Under the pieces are notes generated by a model. It saw nothing but the letters and a program-made list of their open reading frames with translations, was not told the origin of the DNA and did not search any database. Position numbers and translations under genes: made by a program. Below, piece after piece: positions 38,490 through 47,800 of a DNA stretch of 64,000 nt (its first letter is position 1; the number at the start of each line of letters is the position of its first letter). The stretch comes from Stenotrophomonas sp. SAM-B (GTDB lineage: Bacteria > Pseudomonadota > Gammaproteobacteria > Xanthomonadales > Xanthomonadaceae), in NCBI RefSeq assembly GCF_013387485.1, contig NZ_JABBXB010000004.1:248001-312000 (forward strand). The letters are read 5' to 3'.

Positions 38490-39566
38490 TCAGCCGAGCA
38501 GCGCGTGCACGCCGAGATTGATCCCCAGCCCGCCCGCCAGCAGCCAGCCGAACAGCAGCAGCGCCAGCAGCAGCGGCTTCATCCCGGCCCTGCGCAGTGC
38601 CGAGGCATGCGTGGTCAGGCCGAGCGCGGCCATCGCCATCGCCAGCAGCACGGTGTCCAGATCGACCGCCGCGCCTACGACGGCCGCCGGCAGCAGCTGC
38701 AGCGAGTTGAGCCCGGCCACTGCCACGAAGCCGAACGCGAACCAGGGCACCACGATCTTCGCGCGCTGGCCGTCAGCGGCGCCCGTGCGGCCCCGTGCCA
38801 ACAGCATCGACAGCCCGATCAGGAACGGCGCCAGCATCATCACCCGCACCATCTTGGCGATCACCGCGGTGTCGGCCGCCGGCGCACTCACCGCGCGCCC
38901 GGCAGCGACCACCTGGGCCACCTCATGCACGGTCGAGCCGGTGAATACGCCGTACGCCTGCGCGCTCATCGGAATCCACCCGTGCGCCAGGTTGAGTTGG
39001 TACAGCGCCGGGTACAGGAACATCGCGAGCGTGCCGAACACCACCACCGTCGAGACGGCCACGGTCACCTGCTCGGCGCGCCCGCGCACCACCGGTTCGG
39101 CCGCCATCACCGCCGCCGCACCGCAGATCGCGCTGCCGGCGCCGATCAGCAGGGCGCTCTCCCTGTCGATGCCGAACCACCGCGTACCGGCCCACCAGGC
39201 CAGCGCGAAGGTGCTGGTCAGTACCAGCGCATCGATCAGCACGCCGCTGGCGCCGACCTGGCCGATGTCCTGGAAGGTCAGGCGCAGCCCGTACAGCACG
39301 ATGCCCGCGCGCAGCAGCCAGTGCTTGGCGAATCCGACCCCGGCACCGGCCTGGGCGGCCAGGCGGGGGTAGAAGGTGTTGCCCACGGCGATGCCGAGCA
39401 CGATGGCCAGGGTCAGGGCGCTGATCCCGTGCGACTGCAGCCACGGCAACGTCGCCAGGCCCATGGCGGCGGCAGCGACGGCCGCGGTCAGCAGCAGGCC
39501 GGGCAGACGGCCGCGCCAGCGCTGGGCGATGGAGGGCGAGGGCAGGGCGGCGGCAGCGGTGTTCAC
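38490..39566 (-). CDS. YeiH/UPF0324 family membrane protein, putative sulfate exporter
   Basis: 358 residues with about ten hydrophobic helices. Family marks are ALTLAIVLGIAVGN, SALLIGAGSAICGAAAVMA, VFTGSTVHEVAQVVAAG and VRVMMLAPFLI. The family is named a putative sulfate exporter, but transport has not been well shown. The start is GTG 39566 with GGAG six bases upstream; a TTG extension to 39614 runs into the intergenic operator. Divergent from the LysR gene. Confidence 0.88.
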   Translation of the reverse strand: MNTAAAALPSPSIAQRWRGRLPGLLLTAAVAAAAMGLATLPWLQSHGISALTLAIVLGIAVGNTFYPRLAAQAGAGVGFAKHWLLRAGIVLYGLRLTFQDIGQVGASGVLIDALVLTSTFALAWWAGTRWFGIDRESALLIGAGSAICGAAAVMAAEPVVRGRAEQVTVAVSTVVVFGTLAMFLYPALYQLNLAHGWIPMSAQAYGVFTGSTVHEVAQVVAAGRAVSAPAADTAVIAKMVRVMMLAPFLIGLSMLLARGRTGAADGQRAKIVVPWFAFGFVAVAGLNSLQLLPAAVVGAAVDLDTVLLAMAMAALGLTTHASALRRAGMKPLLLALLLFGWLLAGGLGINLGVHALLG

Positions 39567-39621
39567 AGTGTTCTCCGGTGGGTTCACGAGCCCAGCCTGC
39601 GCGACACTGATCAACCTGTAA

Positions 39622-39660
39622 AACGCATTATCCGTGTTGTTTCAACCCGTTTGATGCGTT
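39622..39660. promoter_or_regulatory. Candidate LysR operator between yeiH-like and LysR genes
   Basis: AACGCAT (39622-39628) and ATGCGTT (39654-39660) form an inverted repeat with 25 bases between, in an AT-rich divergent gap. LysR regulators often bind such a site to control themselves and the divergent gene. Confidence 0.45.
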
Positions 39661-39670
39661 AATAGGTCAC

Positions 39671-40567
39671 ATGCATCTCACCCTCCGCCAATGGCAGGTG
39701 TTCGTCTCCATCGCCGACGCCGGCACCACGGCCGCCGCCGGGGCGCAGCTGGCGTTGTCGCAGTCGGCCACCAGCGCCGCACTCAATGAACTCGAGAACC
39801 AGCTGGCCAGCCCCTTGTTCGACCGGATCGGGCGTCGGCTGGTGTTGAACGCACAGGGGCGGGCGCTGCTCGATCCCGCCCGTGCGCTGTTGGTGGCCGC
39901 CGCCGATCTGGAGCGGGTGGGGGGAGTGGGGCAGGCCAACGCCGGCCCGCTGCCCCTGCTGCTGCGGCTCGGGGCCAGCACCACGATCGGCAATTACCTG
40001 CTGCCGGCCCGCGTCGCGGCACTGATGAGCAACACCCCGCAGGCCCAGGTCGACCTGCGGATCGGCAACAGCGCCGACGTGGTCACTGCGGTACAGCGCC
40101 TGGAGGTGGATCTGGGCCTGATCGAAGGCCCGTGCCACGAGAGTGGCCTGCAGGTGCTGCCGTGGCAGCGCGACGACCTGGTCATCGTGGCCGCTGCGGG
40201 GTCGGTGCCCGATCGCATGGACCTCGCTGCGCTGGCGCAGGCGCGCTGGTTGTTGCGCGAGCCGGGCTCAGGCACCCGCGAGGCGGTCGAACAGGCCCTG
40301 CTGCCGCACCTGCACCACTTCGCCCGTTCGATGCAGCTGGGCAGCACCGAGGCGATCAAGCAGGCCGCCGCGGCTGGCCTCGGGCTGGCCTGCCTGTCGC
40401 GACATGCCGTGGCCGATCTGATCGCTTTGGGCAGCCTGACGGTTGTCGACACCCAGGTGCCGCCGATGTCACGCCAGCTCTGGGTGGTGCGGCATCCGGG
40501 CAAGCGGGTGCCCCCGCCGCTGCGGGCGCTGCTGGGGCTGCCTGCGGACGCGTTCGGTCGGGAGTAA
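39671..40567 (+). CDS. LysR-family transcriptional regulator (YeiE-like)
   Basis: 298 residues. N-terminal helix-turn-helix (LRQWQVFVSIADAGTTAAAG, LSQSATSAALNELENQL) and a periplasmic-binding-protein-like effector domain (GASTTIGNYLLP, EPGSGTREAVE, AAAGLGLACLSR). The CysB/YeiE type of effector domain and the divergent yeiH-like gene suggest it controls that exporter. Effector unknown. Confidence 0.9.
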   Translation: MHLTLRQWQVFVSIADAGTTAAAGAQLALSQSATSAALNELENQLASPLFDRIGRRLVLNAQGRALLDPARALLVAAADLERVGGVGQANAGPLPLLLRLGASTTIGNYLLPARVAALMSNTPQAQVDLRIGNSADVVTAVQRLEVDLGLIEGPCHESGLQVLPWQRDDLVIVAAAGSVPDRMDLAALAQARWLLREPGSGTREAVEQALLPHLHHFARSMQLGSTEAIKQAAAAGLGLACLSRHAVADLIALGSLTVVDTQVPPMSRQLWVVRHPGKRVPPPLRALLGLPADAFGRE

Positions 40568-40602
40568 GCGACGCGGTTGCCGCCAGACCGTACAATGGTC
40601 GG

Positions 40603-42486
40603 ATGCCTCTGATTACTCTGCAAAACGTCGACTTCAGCGTCGGCGGCCCCCTGTTGCTGGAAAAAGCCGAACTGTCGATCGAGCCGGGCGAGCGTATCGC
40701 CCTGATCGGGCGCAATGGCGCCGGCAAATCGACCCTGCTCAAACTGCTGTCCGGCGATCACAAGCCCGATGACGGCGAAGTCCGCGTGCAGCAGGGGGTG
40801 CGCATCACCCGCCTGGAACAGGAGGTGCCGCACGGTGCCGCCGGCAGCGTCTTCGACGTGGTCGCCGACGGCCTGGGCGAACTGGGCCAGTGGCTGGCCG
40901 AGTTCCATCACCTGAGCATGGCCGAAGAATTCGACGGCGATGCGCTGTCGGCCGTGCAGGCCAAGATCGACGCCGCCAACGGCTGGGGCCTGGACCAGCG
41001 CGTCAGCGAAACCCTGACCAAGCTCGACCTGGACGGCGATGCCGAATTCGCGCGCCTGTCCGGCGGCATGAAGCGCCGCGTGCTGCTCGGCCGCGCGCTG
41101 GTGTCCTCGCCGGATCTGCTGCTGCTCGACGAACCGACCAACCACCTGGACATCGAAGCCATCGACTGGCTCGAAATGTTCCTCAAGAACTGGAACGGCA
41201 GCGTGGTGTTCGTCACCCATGACCGTCGCTTCCTGCGTGCACTGGCCACCCGCATCGTCGAGATCGACCGCGGCCAGGTCACCAGCTGGCCGGGCGACTG
41301 GGCCAACTACGAGCGTCGCCGCGAAGAGCGGATGAACGCGCAGGCGCAGGAAAACGCGCGCTTCGACAAGCTGCTGGCCCAGGAAGAAATCTGGATCCGC
41401 CAGGGCATCAAGGCCCGCCGTACCCGTGACGAAGGCCGTGTGCGCCGCCTCAAGGCAATGCGCAACGATCGCTCGCAGCGCCGCGAACTCGGCGGCAACG
41501 TGCGCATGGAAGCCGCCCAGGCGGAGAACTCCGGCAAGAAGGTCATCGACGTCAAGGACATCTCGTTCGCCTTCGGCGAGCGCGTGATGGTCAAGGATTT
41601 CAGCACCGTCATTCTGCGCGGCGACCGCATCGGCCTTATCGGACCGAACGGCAGCGGCAAGACCACGCTGCTCAAGCTGCTGCTCGGCGACCTGCAGCCG
41701 CAGAGCGGTGAGGTGCGTGCCGGTACCAACCTGCAGATCGCGTATTTCGATCAGTACCGTGCGGTGCTGCGCGAAGACTGGACCGCGATCGAAAACGTGG
41801 CCGAGGGCCGCGATTTCATCGAGTTCAACGGCAAGCGCAAGCACGTGCATGCCTACCTGCAGGACTTCCTGTTCTCGCCGGAGCGCGCCCGCGCGCCGAT
41901 CACCCGTTTGTCCGGCGGCGAGCGCAACCGCCTGCTGCTGGCCAAGCTGTTCGCGCAGCCGTCCAACCTGCTGGTGATGGATGAACCGACCAACGACCTG
42001 GACGTGGAAACCCTCGAGCTGCTCGAAGAGCTGCTGAGCGATTACACCGGCACGTTGCTGCTGGTCAGCCATGACCGTGACTTCCTGGACAACGTGGTGA
42101 CGTCCACGATGGTGATGGAAGGCGACGGCGTGGTCGGCGAATACGTCGGCGGCTATACCGACTGGCAGCGTCATGCCGCACGCGTGGCCGCCGCGGCGGC
42201 GTCCGCACCCGCGGTGACGGCCAAGCCCGTTGCGGCGGCCGCTGCCGCGGCGGCGGCGGCCGAGCCGAAGCGCAAGCTGAGCTACAAGGACGCGCGTGAG
42301 CTGGAGCAGTTGCCGCTGAAGATCGAAACGCTGGAGAAGGATGTCGAAGGTCTCACCGCCGCGATGAACGACCCCGCGTTCTATCAGCGCAGCGCGCCCG
42401 ACATGGCCGCGCACAATGCCAAGCTGGCCAAGGTGCAGGCCGAGTTGGATGCCGCATACGCGCGCTGGGAAGAGCTGGACGCCTGA
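40603..42486 (+). CDS. uup: ABC-F ATPase Uup
   Basis: 627 residues: two ABC ATPase domains in one chain with no membrane part. Walker A loops GRNGAGKST (about residue 36) and GPNGSGKTT (about 347), signatures LSGGMKRR and LSGGERNR, and Walker B LLLLDEPTNHLD and LVMDEPTNDLD. A linker rich in charged residues joins them, and an Ala-rich stretch leads to a C-terminal coiled coil (ELEQLPLKIETLEKDVEGL), the feature that marks Uup within ABC-F. These proteins act on ribosomes and, for Uup, branched DNA. A TACAAT ends seven bases before the ATG, so the message may be leaderless. Confidence 0.92.
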   Translation: MPLITLQNVDFSVGGPLLLEKAELSIEPGERIALIGRNGAGKSTLLKLLSGDHKPDDGEVRVQQGVRITRLEQEVPHGAAGSVFDVVADGLGELGQWLAEFHHLSMAEEFDGDALSAVQAKIDAANGWGLDQRVSETLTKLDLDGDAEFARLSGGMKRRVLLGRALVSSPDLLLLDEPTNHLDIEAIDWLEMFLKNWNGSVVFVTHDRRFLRALATRIVEIDRGQVTSWPGDWANYERRREERMNAQAQENARFDKLLAQEEIWIRQGIKARRTRDEGRVRRLKAMRNDRSQRRELGGNVRMEAAQAENSGKKVIDVKDISFAFGERVMVKDFSTVILRGDRIGLIGPNGSGKTTLLKLLLGDLQPQSGEVRAGTNLQIAYFDQYRAVLREDWTAIENVAEGRDFIEFNGKRKHVHAYLQDFLFSPERARAPITRLSGGERNRLLLAKLFAQPSNLLVMDEPTNDLDVETLELLEELLSDYTGTLLLVSHDRDFLDNVVTSTMVMEGDGVVGEYVGGYTDWQRHAARVAAAAASAPAVTAKPVAAAAAAAAAAEPKRKLSYKDARELEQLPLKIETLEKDVEGLTAAMNDPAFYQRSAPDMAAHNAKLAKVQAELDAAYARWEELDA

Positions 42487-42538
42487 TCCGGCAACCGGGC
42501 AGGGGAGCCACGCCATGCGTGGCTGATGGCAGCCGACC

Positions 42539-42653
42539 AGTGCCGGCCGCTGGCCGGCTCCAGGCAATCCCGAGGAGCCGGCCAGCGGCCGGCACTACCT
42601 TTCAGGGCTTCATGTCGCCGGACGGAAAGCAGCCGACCAACGGTCGGCTCTAC
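42539..42653. repeat. Cluster of three SMAG repeats behind uup
   Basis: A copy with degraded head at 42539-42562 (GTGCCGGCCGCTGGCCGGCT), a reverse copy at 42575-42598 ending CACTAC and a reverse GCCGACC-type copy at 42630-42653. The 185-base gap between uup and the cytochrome gene contains nothing else. Confidence 0.85.
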
Positions 42654-42671
42654 ACGTGACGGCTTGCGCCG

Positions 42672-43133
42672 TCACTTCAACCCGTGCAGATCCCGCAGCT
42701 GGGTCGGCCGTGATCCGAAATACGCGGCTAGATCGGCGATGTCCTGATCGCTCAGGTCGGTCGCCTGCGGGGTCATCAGCGCGTGCTGGCGATCCCCCGC
42801 GCGGTAGGCCTGCAGGCTGTGCGCCAGGTAATCCCCGTACTGCCCACCCAGTTTCGGGTAGGTCGGGTCGATCGGCTTGTTGCCGTCCGCCCCGTGGCAG
42901 TCGATGCAGCTCTGGCCGGTGGCTTTGCCCTTGACCTGGGCACGCGCCTCACCGGCGGCGATGCGACCGGCCGGCAGGCCGGCGGAGGAGCCGGACCCGT
43001 GTTCACCACTGGCGTGGCCCGGATCGGCGGCGGAATCTGCGCTGTTCTCCACCTGTGACTGCGAACACGCAGTCATCAGCAGGGCAACGGACAGGGCGAT
43101 GGCGTAACGCTGGAGTGGCGTGGCTTTCGACAT
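42672..43133 (-). CDS. c-type cytochrome lipoprotein
   Basis: 153 residues. Lipobox ALLMTAC (Cys 23) indicates an envelope-anchored lipoprotein; one haem site CIDCH at about residue 78 and an axial Met, probably in HALMTP. A Ser/Gly-rich linker separates anchor and haem domain. It follows a second small cytochrome gene on the same strand after eight bases, so both probably form an operon. Electron partner unknown. Confidence 0.9.
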   Translation of the reverse strand: MSKATPLQRYAIALSVALLMTACSQSQVENSADSAADPGHASGEHGSGSSAGLPAGRIAAGEARAQVKGKATGQSCIDCHGADGNKPIDPTYPKLGGQYGDYLAHSLQAYRAGDRQHALMTPQATDLSDQDIADLAAYFGSRPTQLRDLHGLK

Positions 43134-43141
43134 GAGCGCGC

Positions 43142-43534
43142 TTATTTGACGGTGGACAGGTAAACAGCGAGATCGGCGATCTCCTGTTCGCTGAAACTCA
43201 TCGACTGCGCCTGCATCGTCGGATGCTTGCGCTTGCCGTGGCGGTACTCGGTCAGCGCCTGGCTGAGGTACTCACGGGTCTGCCCGCCGATCTTGGGCAC
43301 TTTGTAGCTGGGGTAGGCGTTCTTGTACCCGGTGATGCCATGGCACCCCTGGCACGTGTAGGCCAGCACCCGGCCATTGTCGAACCGGCCGGTGACGGCG
43401 GCAGGCGCCGGCGCGGTGGCGGCCGGAGCGGGTGTGGCAGGTACGGCAGGAGCGGGTGTTGCGGCCTGTGCGGCGGCCCCGAGGGGCAGGAGGACGGCCA
43501 GAACGAGACAAGCGGCGAGCGGCTGCGGGCGCAT
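43142..43534 (-). CDS. Small periplasmic c-type cytochrome
   Basis: 130 residues with a signal peptide (LVLAVLLPLGAAAQA), an Ala/Pro-rich linker and a class I cytochrome domain: haem site CQGCHG (about residue 62), and PTMQAQSM providing the likely Met ligand. It resembles the downstream lipoprotein cytochrome in the haem domain (IADLA-YL near the end), so the pair may come from duplication. Confidence 0.9.
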   Translation of the reverse strand: MRPQPLAACLVLAVLLPLGAAAQAATPAPAVPATPAPAATAPAPAAVTGRFDNGRVLAYTCQGCHGITGYKNAYPSYKVPKIGGQTREYLSQALTEYRHGKRKHPTMQAQSMSFSEQEIADLAVYLSTVK

Positions 43535-43593
43535 GATGTCCTTTTCCGATAAACGGGTCTGGTCGTTCCGGCGTGGGGTACGGAACTGGGGCG

Positions 43594-43599
43594 AGTATA
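43594..43599 (-). promoter_or_regulatory. Possible -10 box of the cytochrome operon
   Basis: TATACT on the minus strand, 60 bases before the start of the first cytochrome gene, with a weak TTTCAG 18 bases further up. Position fits; the -35 match is poor. Confidence 0.35.
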
Positions 43600-43738
43600 G
43601 CCTGCCATTTCATCTAGCTGAAACCGGGTCCCGGAAGCCATCGCCGCAGGTCACCATGACCTTTGGGATATGGTGTGGTCGTGACGTGGTGCATTACTTT
43701 GCTACCACACCTGCCCACGCATCCTTAGGGACACGACG

Positions 43739-44884
43739 ATGTCGCGACAATCTTTCCTGCCCGGCCGCACCGGACGCTGTGCCGCTGCACTGCTGATCAC
43801 CACCACGCTGCTGCTCAGCGGCTGTGGCGGTGCCGGTCCCGCCGAAGCCCAAGCGGCTGAAAAAGACGGCAAGGCCGAAAAGGCCGCCGACGCAGTGCCG
43901 GTCGAAGCCGTCGCGGCCAGCCGTCGCGCCGTCGCCGCCAGCTACACCGGCACCGCCGCACTGGAGCCGCGGGGCGAGTCGCAGGTGGTCGCCAAGACCT
44001 CCGGCGTCGCGCTGGCGGTGCTGGTCGAAGAAGGTCAGCAGGTGCGTGCCGGGCAACCGCTGGTGCGGCTGGACCCGGACCGTGCACGCCTGGCGGTCGC
44101 CCAGAGCGAAGCACAGCTGCGCAAGCTGGAGAACAACTACCAGCGCGCCCAGAAACTGGTCGGTCAACAGATGGTCAGCGCCGCCGACGTCGACCAGATC
44201 AAGTACGACCTGGAGAACGTCCGCGCGCAGTACCGGCTGGCCACGCTGGAGCTGTCCTACACCACGGTGATCGCGCCGATCTCGGGCGTGATCGCCTCGC
44301 GCTCGATCAAGACCGGCAACTTCGTGCAGATCAACACGCCGATCTTCCGCATCGTCGACAACTCGCGCCTGGAAGCCACGCTCAACGTCCCCGAGCGCGA
44401 ACTGGCCACGCTGCGCCCGGGCCAGCCGGTCACGCTGATCGCCGATGCGCTGCCGGGCAAGACCTTCCCGGGCACGGTGGACCGCATTTCGCCGGTGGTC
44501 GATGCCGGCAGCGGCACGTTCCGCGTGGTCAGCGGCTTCGGCGAAGACGCCGAGGGCCTGCAGCCGGGCATGTTCGGCCGCATCCGGATCGACTACGACC
44601 AGCGTGCCGACGCCCTGGTGGTGCCGCGCCTGGCGCTGCTCGACGACGGTGAGCCGGCGGTGTTCCGCGTCCGCGATGGCAAGGTCGCGCGGGTGCCGGT
44701 CAAGCTCGGGTATGCCGAAGGCCCCTGGGTGGAAGTCCGCGAGGGTCTGGCCGCGGGTGACCAGGTCGTCACCGCCGGCAAGGTCGCGCTGCGCGATGGC
44801 ACCGCGGTGCAGGTGATCGGCGCCAAGCCGGCCGCCACCGCCGCTGCGAAACCGGCACCGGCCAAGGCGGAGAGCCGTCAATGA
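43739..44884 (+). CDS. RND efflux periplasmic adaptor (membrane fusion protein)
   Basis: 381 residues. Lipoprotein signal with lipobox LLLSGCG (Cys about 29), then barrel-sandwich (PRGESQVVAKTSGVAL, IAPISGVIASRSIKTGNFV), a short alpha-hairpin (LRKLENNYQRAQKLVGQQM) and beta-barrel domains. It links the two inner-membrane pumps downstream to an outer-membrane channel, which is not encoded here. The hairpin is short, as in adaptors of HAE1-type pumps. The next gene overlaps its stop by four bases. Confidence 0.92.
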   Translation: MSRQSFLPGRTGRCAAALLITTTLLLSGCGGAGPAEAQAAEKDGKAEKAADAVPVEAVAASRRAVAASYTGTAALEPRGESQVVAKTSGVALAVLVEEGQQVRAGQPLVRLDPDRARLAVAQSEAQLRKLENNYQRAQKLVGQQMVSAADVDQIKYDLENVRAQYRLATLELSYTTVIAPISGVIASRSIKTGNFVQINTPIFRIVDNSRLEATLNVPERELATLRPGQPVTLIADALPGKTFPGTVDRISPVVDAGSGTFRVVSGFGEDAEGLQPGMFGRIRIDYDQRADALVVPRLALLDDGEPAVFRVRDGKVARVPVKLGYAEGPWVEVREGLAAGDQVVTAGKVALRDGTAVQVIGAKPAATAAAKPAPAKAESRQ

Positions 44885-47800
44885 CAGCGGCCGGCAACGA
44901 CCACGGCAACGATCCGCACCAGGGCGAGCGCCCGGGTGCCCACGGTGGCGGCCTGGTGGAGTTCGCCACCCGCCGCCGCGTCACCATCGCGATGTTCACC
45001 GTCACGCTGATGCTGTTTGGCTTCATCGCGCTGGGCAATCTCAAGGTCAACCTGCTGCCCGACCTGAGCTACCCGACCCTGACCGTGCGCACCGAGTACA
45101 CCGGTGCGGCCCCGGCGGAAATCGAAACGCTGATCACCGAACCGGTCGAAGAGGCCGTCGGCGTGGTCAAGAACCTGCGCAAGCTCAAGTCGATCTCGCG
45201 TACCGGGCAGAGCGATGTGGTGCTCGAGTTCGCGTGGGGCACCAACATGGACCAGGCCAGCCTGGAGGTGCGCGACAAGATGGAAGCGCTGAACCTGCCG
45301 CTGGAGGCGAAGTCTCCGGTGCTGCTGCGTTTCAATCCGTCCACCGAGCCGATCATGCGCCTGGTGATCTCGGCCAGGACCGACACCTCCAGCGACGCCG
45401 AAGCCGTGCGCCAGCTCACCGAGCTGCGCCGCTATGCCGATGAAGACCTGAAGAAGAAGCTGGAGCCGGTCGCCGGCGTGGCCGCGGTGAAGGTCGGTGG
45501 TGGCCTGGAGGATGAGATCCAGGTCGACATCGACCAGCAGAAGCTGGCCCAGCTCAACCTGCCGATCGACAACGTCATCAAGCGGCTCAAGGAAGAGAAC
45601 ATCAACATCTCCGGCGGTCGCCTGGAGGAGGGCTCTCAGCGTTACCTGGTGCGTACCGTCAACCAGTTCGCCGATCTGGAGGACATCCGCAACCTGTTGG
45701 TGACCACCCAGAGCAGCAACGGCAGCGCCGCCGATGCAGCGATGCAGCAGATGTTCGCGATCGCGGCCTCGACCGGCTCGGATGCCGCCGTGGCCGCTGC
45801 CTCTGCCGCGCAGAGTGCGTCCAGCAGCAGCTCCACCAACATCGCCAACGGCGTGCCGGTGCGGCTCAAGGACATCGCCACCGTGCGCCAGGGGTACAAG
45901 GAACGCGAAGCGATCATCCGCCTCGGGGGCAAGGAAGCGGTCGAGCTGGCGATCTACAAGGAGGGCGACGCCAACACGGTGTCGACCGCCGAGGCGCTGC
46001 GTGCGCGCCTGGAGCAGATCAAGGGCCAGGTCCCCGGCGATGCCGAACTGACCACGATCGAAGACCAGTCGCGCTTCATCGAACATGCCATCAGCGACGT
46101 CAAGAAAGACGCGGTGATCGGCGGCATCCTCGCCATCCTGATCATCTTCCTGTTCCTGCGCGATGGCTGGAGCACGTTCGTGATCAGCCTGTCGTTGCCG
46201 GTCTCGATCATCACCACGTTCTTCTTCATGGGCCAGCTCGGCCTGAGTTTGAACGTGATGTCGCTGGGTGGGCTGGCGCTGGCCACCGGCCTGGTGGTGG
46301 ATGACTCCATCGTGGTGCTGGAGAGCATCGCCAAGGCGCGCGAGCGCGGCCTGAGCATCCTGCAGGCCGCCATTGTGGGTACCCGCGAAGTGAGCATGGC
46401 CGTGGTCGCCTCGACCCTGACCACCATCGCGGTGTTCCTGCCGCTGGTGTTCGTGGACGGCATCGCCGGCCAGCTGTTCCGCGACCAGGCGCTGACCGTG
46501 GCGATCGCGATCGCGATCTCGCTGCTGGTCTCGATGACCCTGATCCCGATGCTGAGCTCACTGAAGGGCCGCCCGCCGCTGGCGTTCCCGGAAGAGCCCG
46601 CGCATCAGCCGTGGCAGCCGGACAGCCGCTGGCTGAAGCCGGTCGCCGGCAGCCGTCGCGGCGTGGGCACGCTGGTGCGCTGGATCTGCTTCGGGATTGC
46701 CTGGTCGGTGATCCGCGTCTGGCGCGGCCTGGTGGCCGTGATCGGGCCGGTGATGCGCAAGGCCAGCGATGTGGCGATGAAGCCGTACGCCGGTGCCGAG
46801 CGCGGGTACCTGAAGCTGCTGCCGGGCGCGCTGCATCATCCGGGCAAGGTGCTGGGGCTGGCGGCGCTGGCCTTTGTCGGCACGATGGCGCTGGTGCCGA
46901 TGCTCGGTGCGGATCTGATCCCGCAGCTGGCCCAGGACCGCTTCGAAATGACCGCCAAGCTGCCGGCCGGCACGCCGCTGAAGCAGACCGATGCGCTGGT
47001 CCGCGAGATGCAGCTCGCCCATGCCAAGGACGACAGCATCGCCTCGCTGTATGGCGTCAGTGGCAGTGGCACCCGGCTGGATGCCAGCCCGACCGAGAGC
47101 GGCGAGAACATCGGCAAGCTGACCGTGGTGATGGCCGGGGGCGGCAACGCGCGCACCGAAGCGGCGATCACCGAGCGGCTGCGCGAATCGATGCAGCAGC
47201 ACCCCGGCGTGCAGGTCGACTTCGCCCGCCCGGCGCTCTTCAGCTTCTCCACGCCGCTGGAAGTGGAGCTGCGCGGCCAGGACATGGCCACGCTGGAAAC
47301 CGCCGGCAAGGCGCTGGCGGCGATGCTGCGCAACAACCCGCACTACGCTGACGTCAAATCCACGGTGGAAGAGGGCTTCCCGGAGATCCAGATCCGCTTC
47401 GACCAGGAGCGCGCCGGTGCGCTCGGCCTGACCACGCGGCAGATCGCCGATGTGGTGGTCAAGAAAGTGCGCGGCGACGTGGCCACGCGCTACAGCTTCC
47501 GCGACCGCAAGATCGATGTACTGGTGCGTGCCCAGGAAGGCGACCGGGCCAGCGTGGAGAGCATCCGCCGCCTGATCGTCAATCCGGGCAGCACCCGGCC
47601 GGTCACGCTGGATGCGGTGGCCGAGGTGGTCGCCACCAACGGCCCGAGCGAGATCCACCGCGCCGACCAGACCCGCGTGGCGGTGGTCTCGGCCAACCTG
47701 CGCGACATCGATCTGGGCGGCGCCGTGCGCGAAGTGCAGGACCTGGTCGCCAGGCAGCCGCTGGGGGCCGGGGTCGGCATGCACATCGGCGGGCAGGGCG

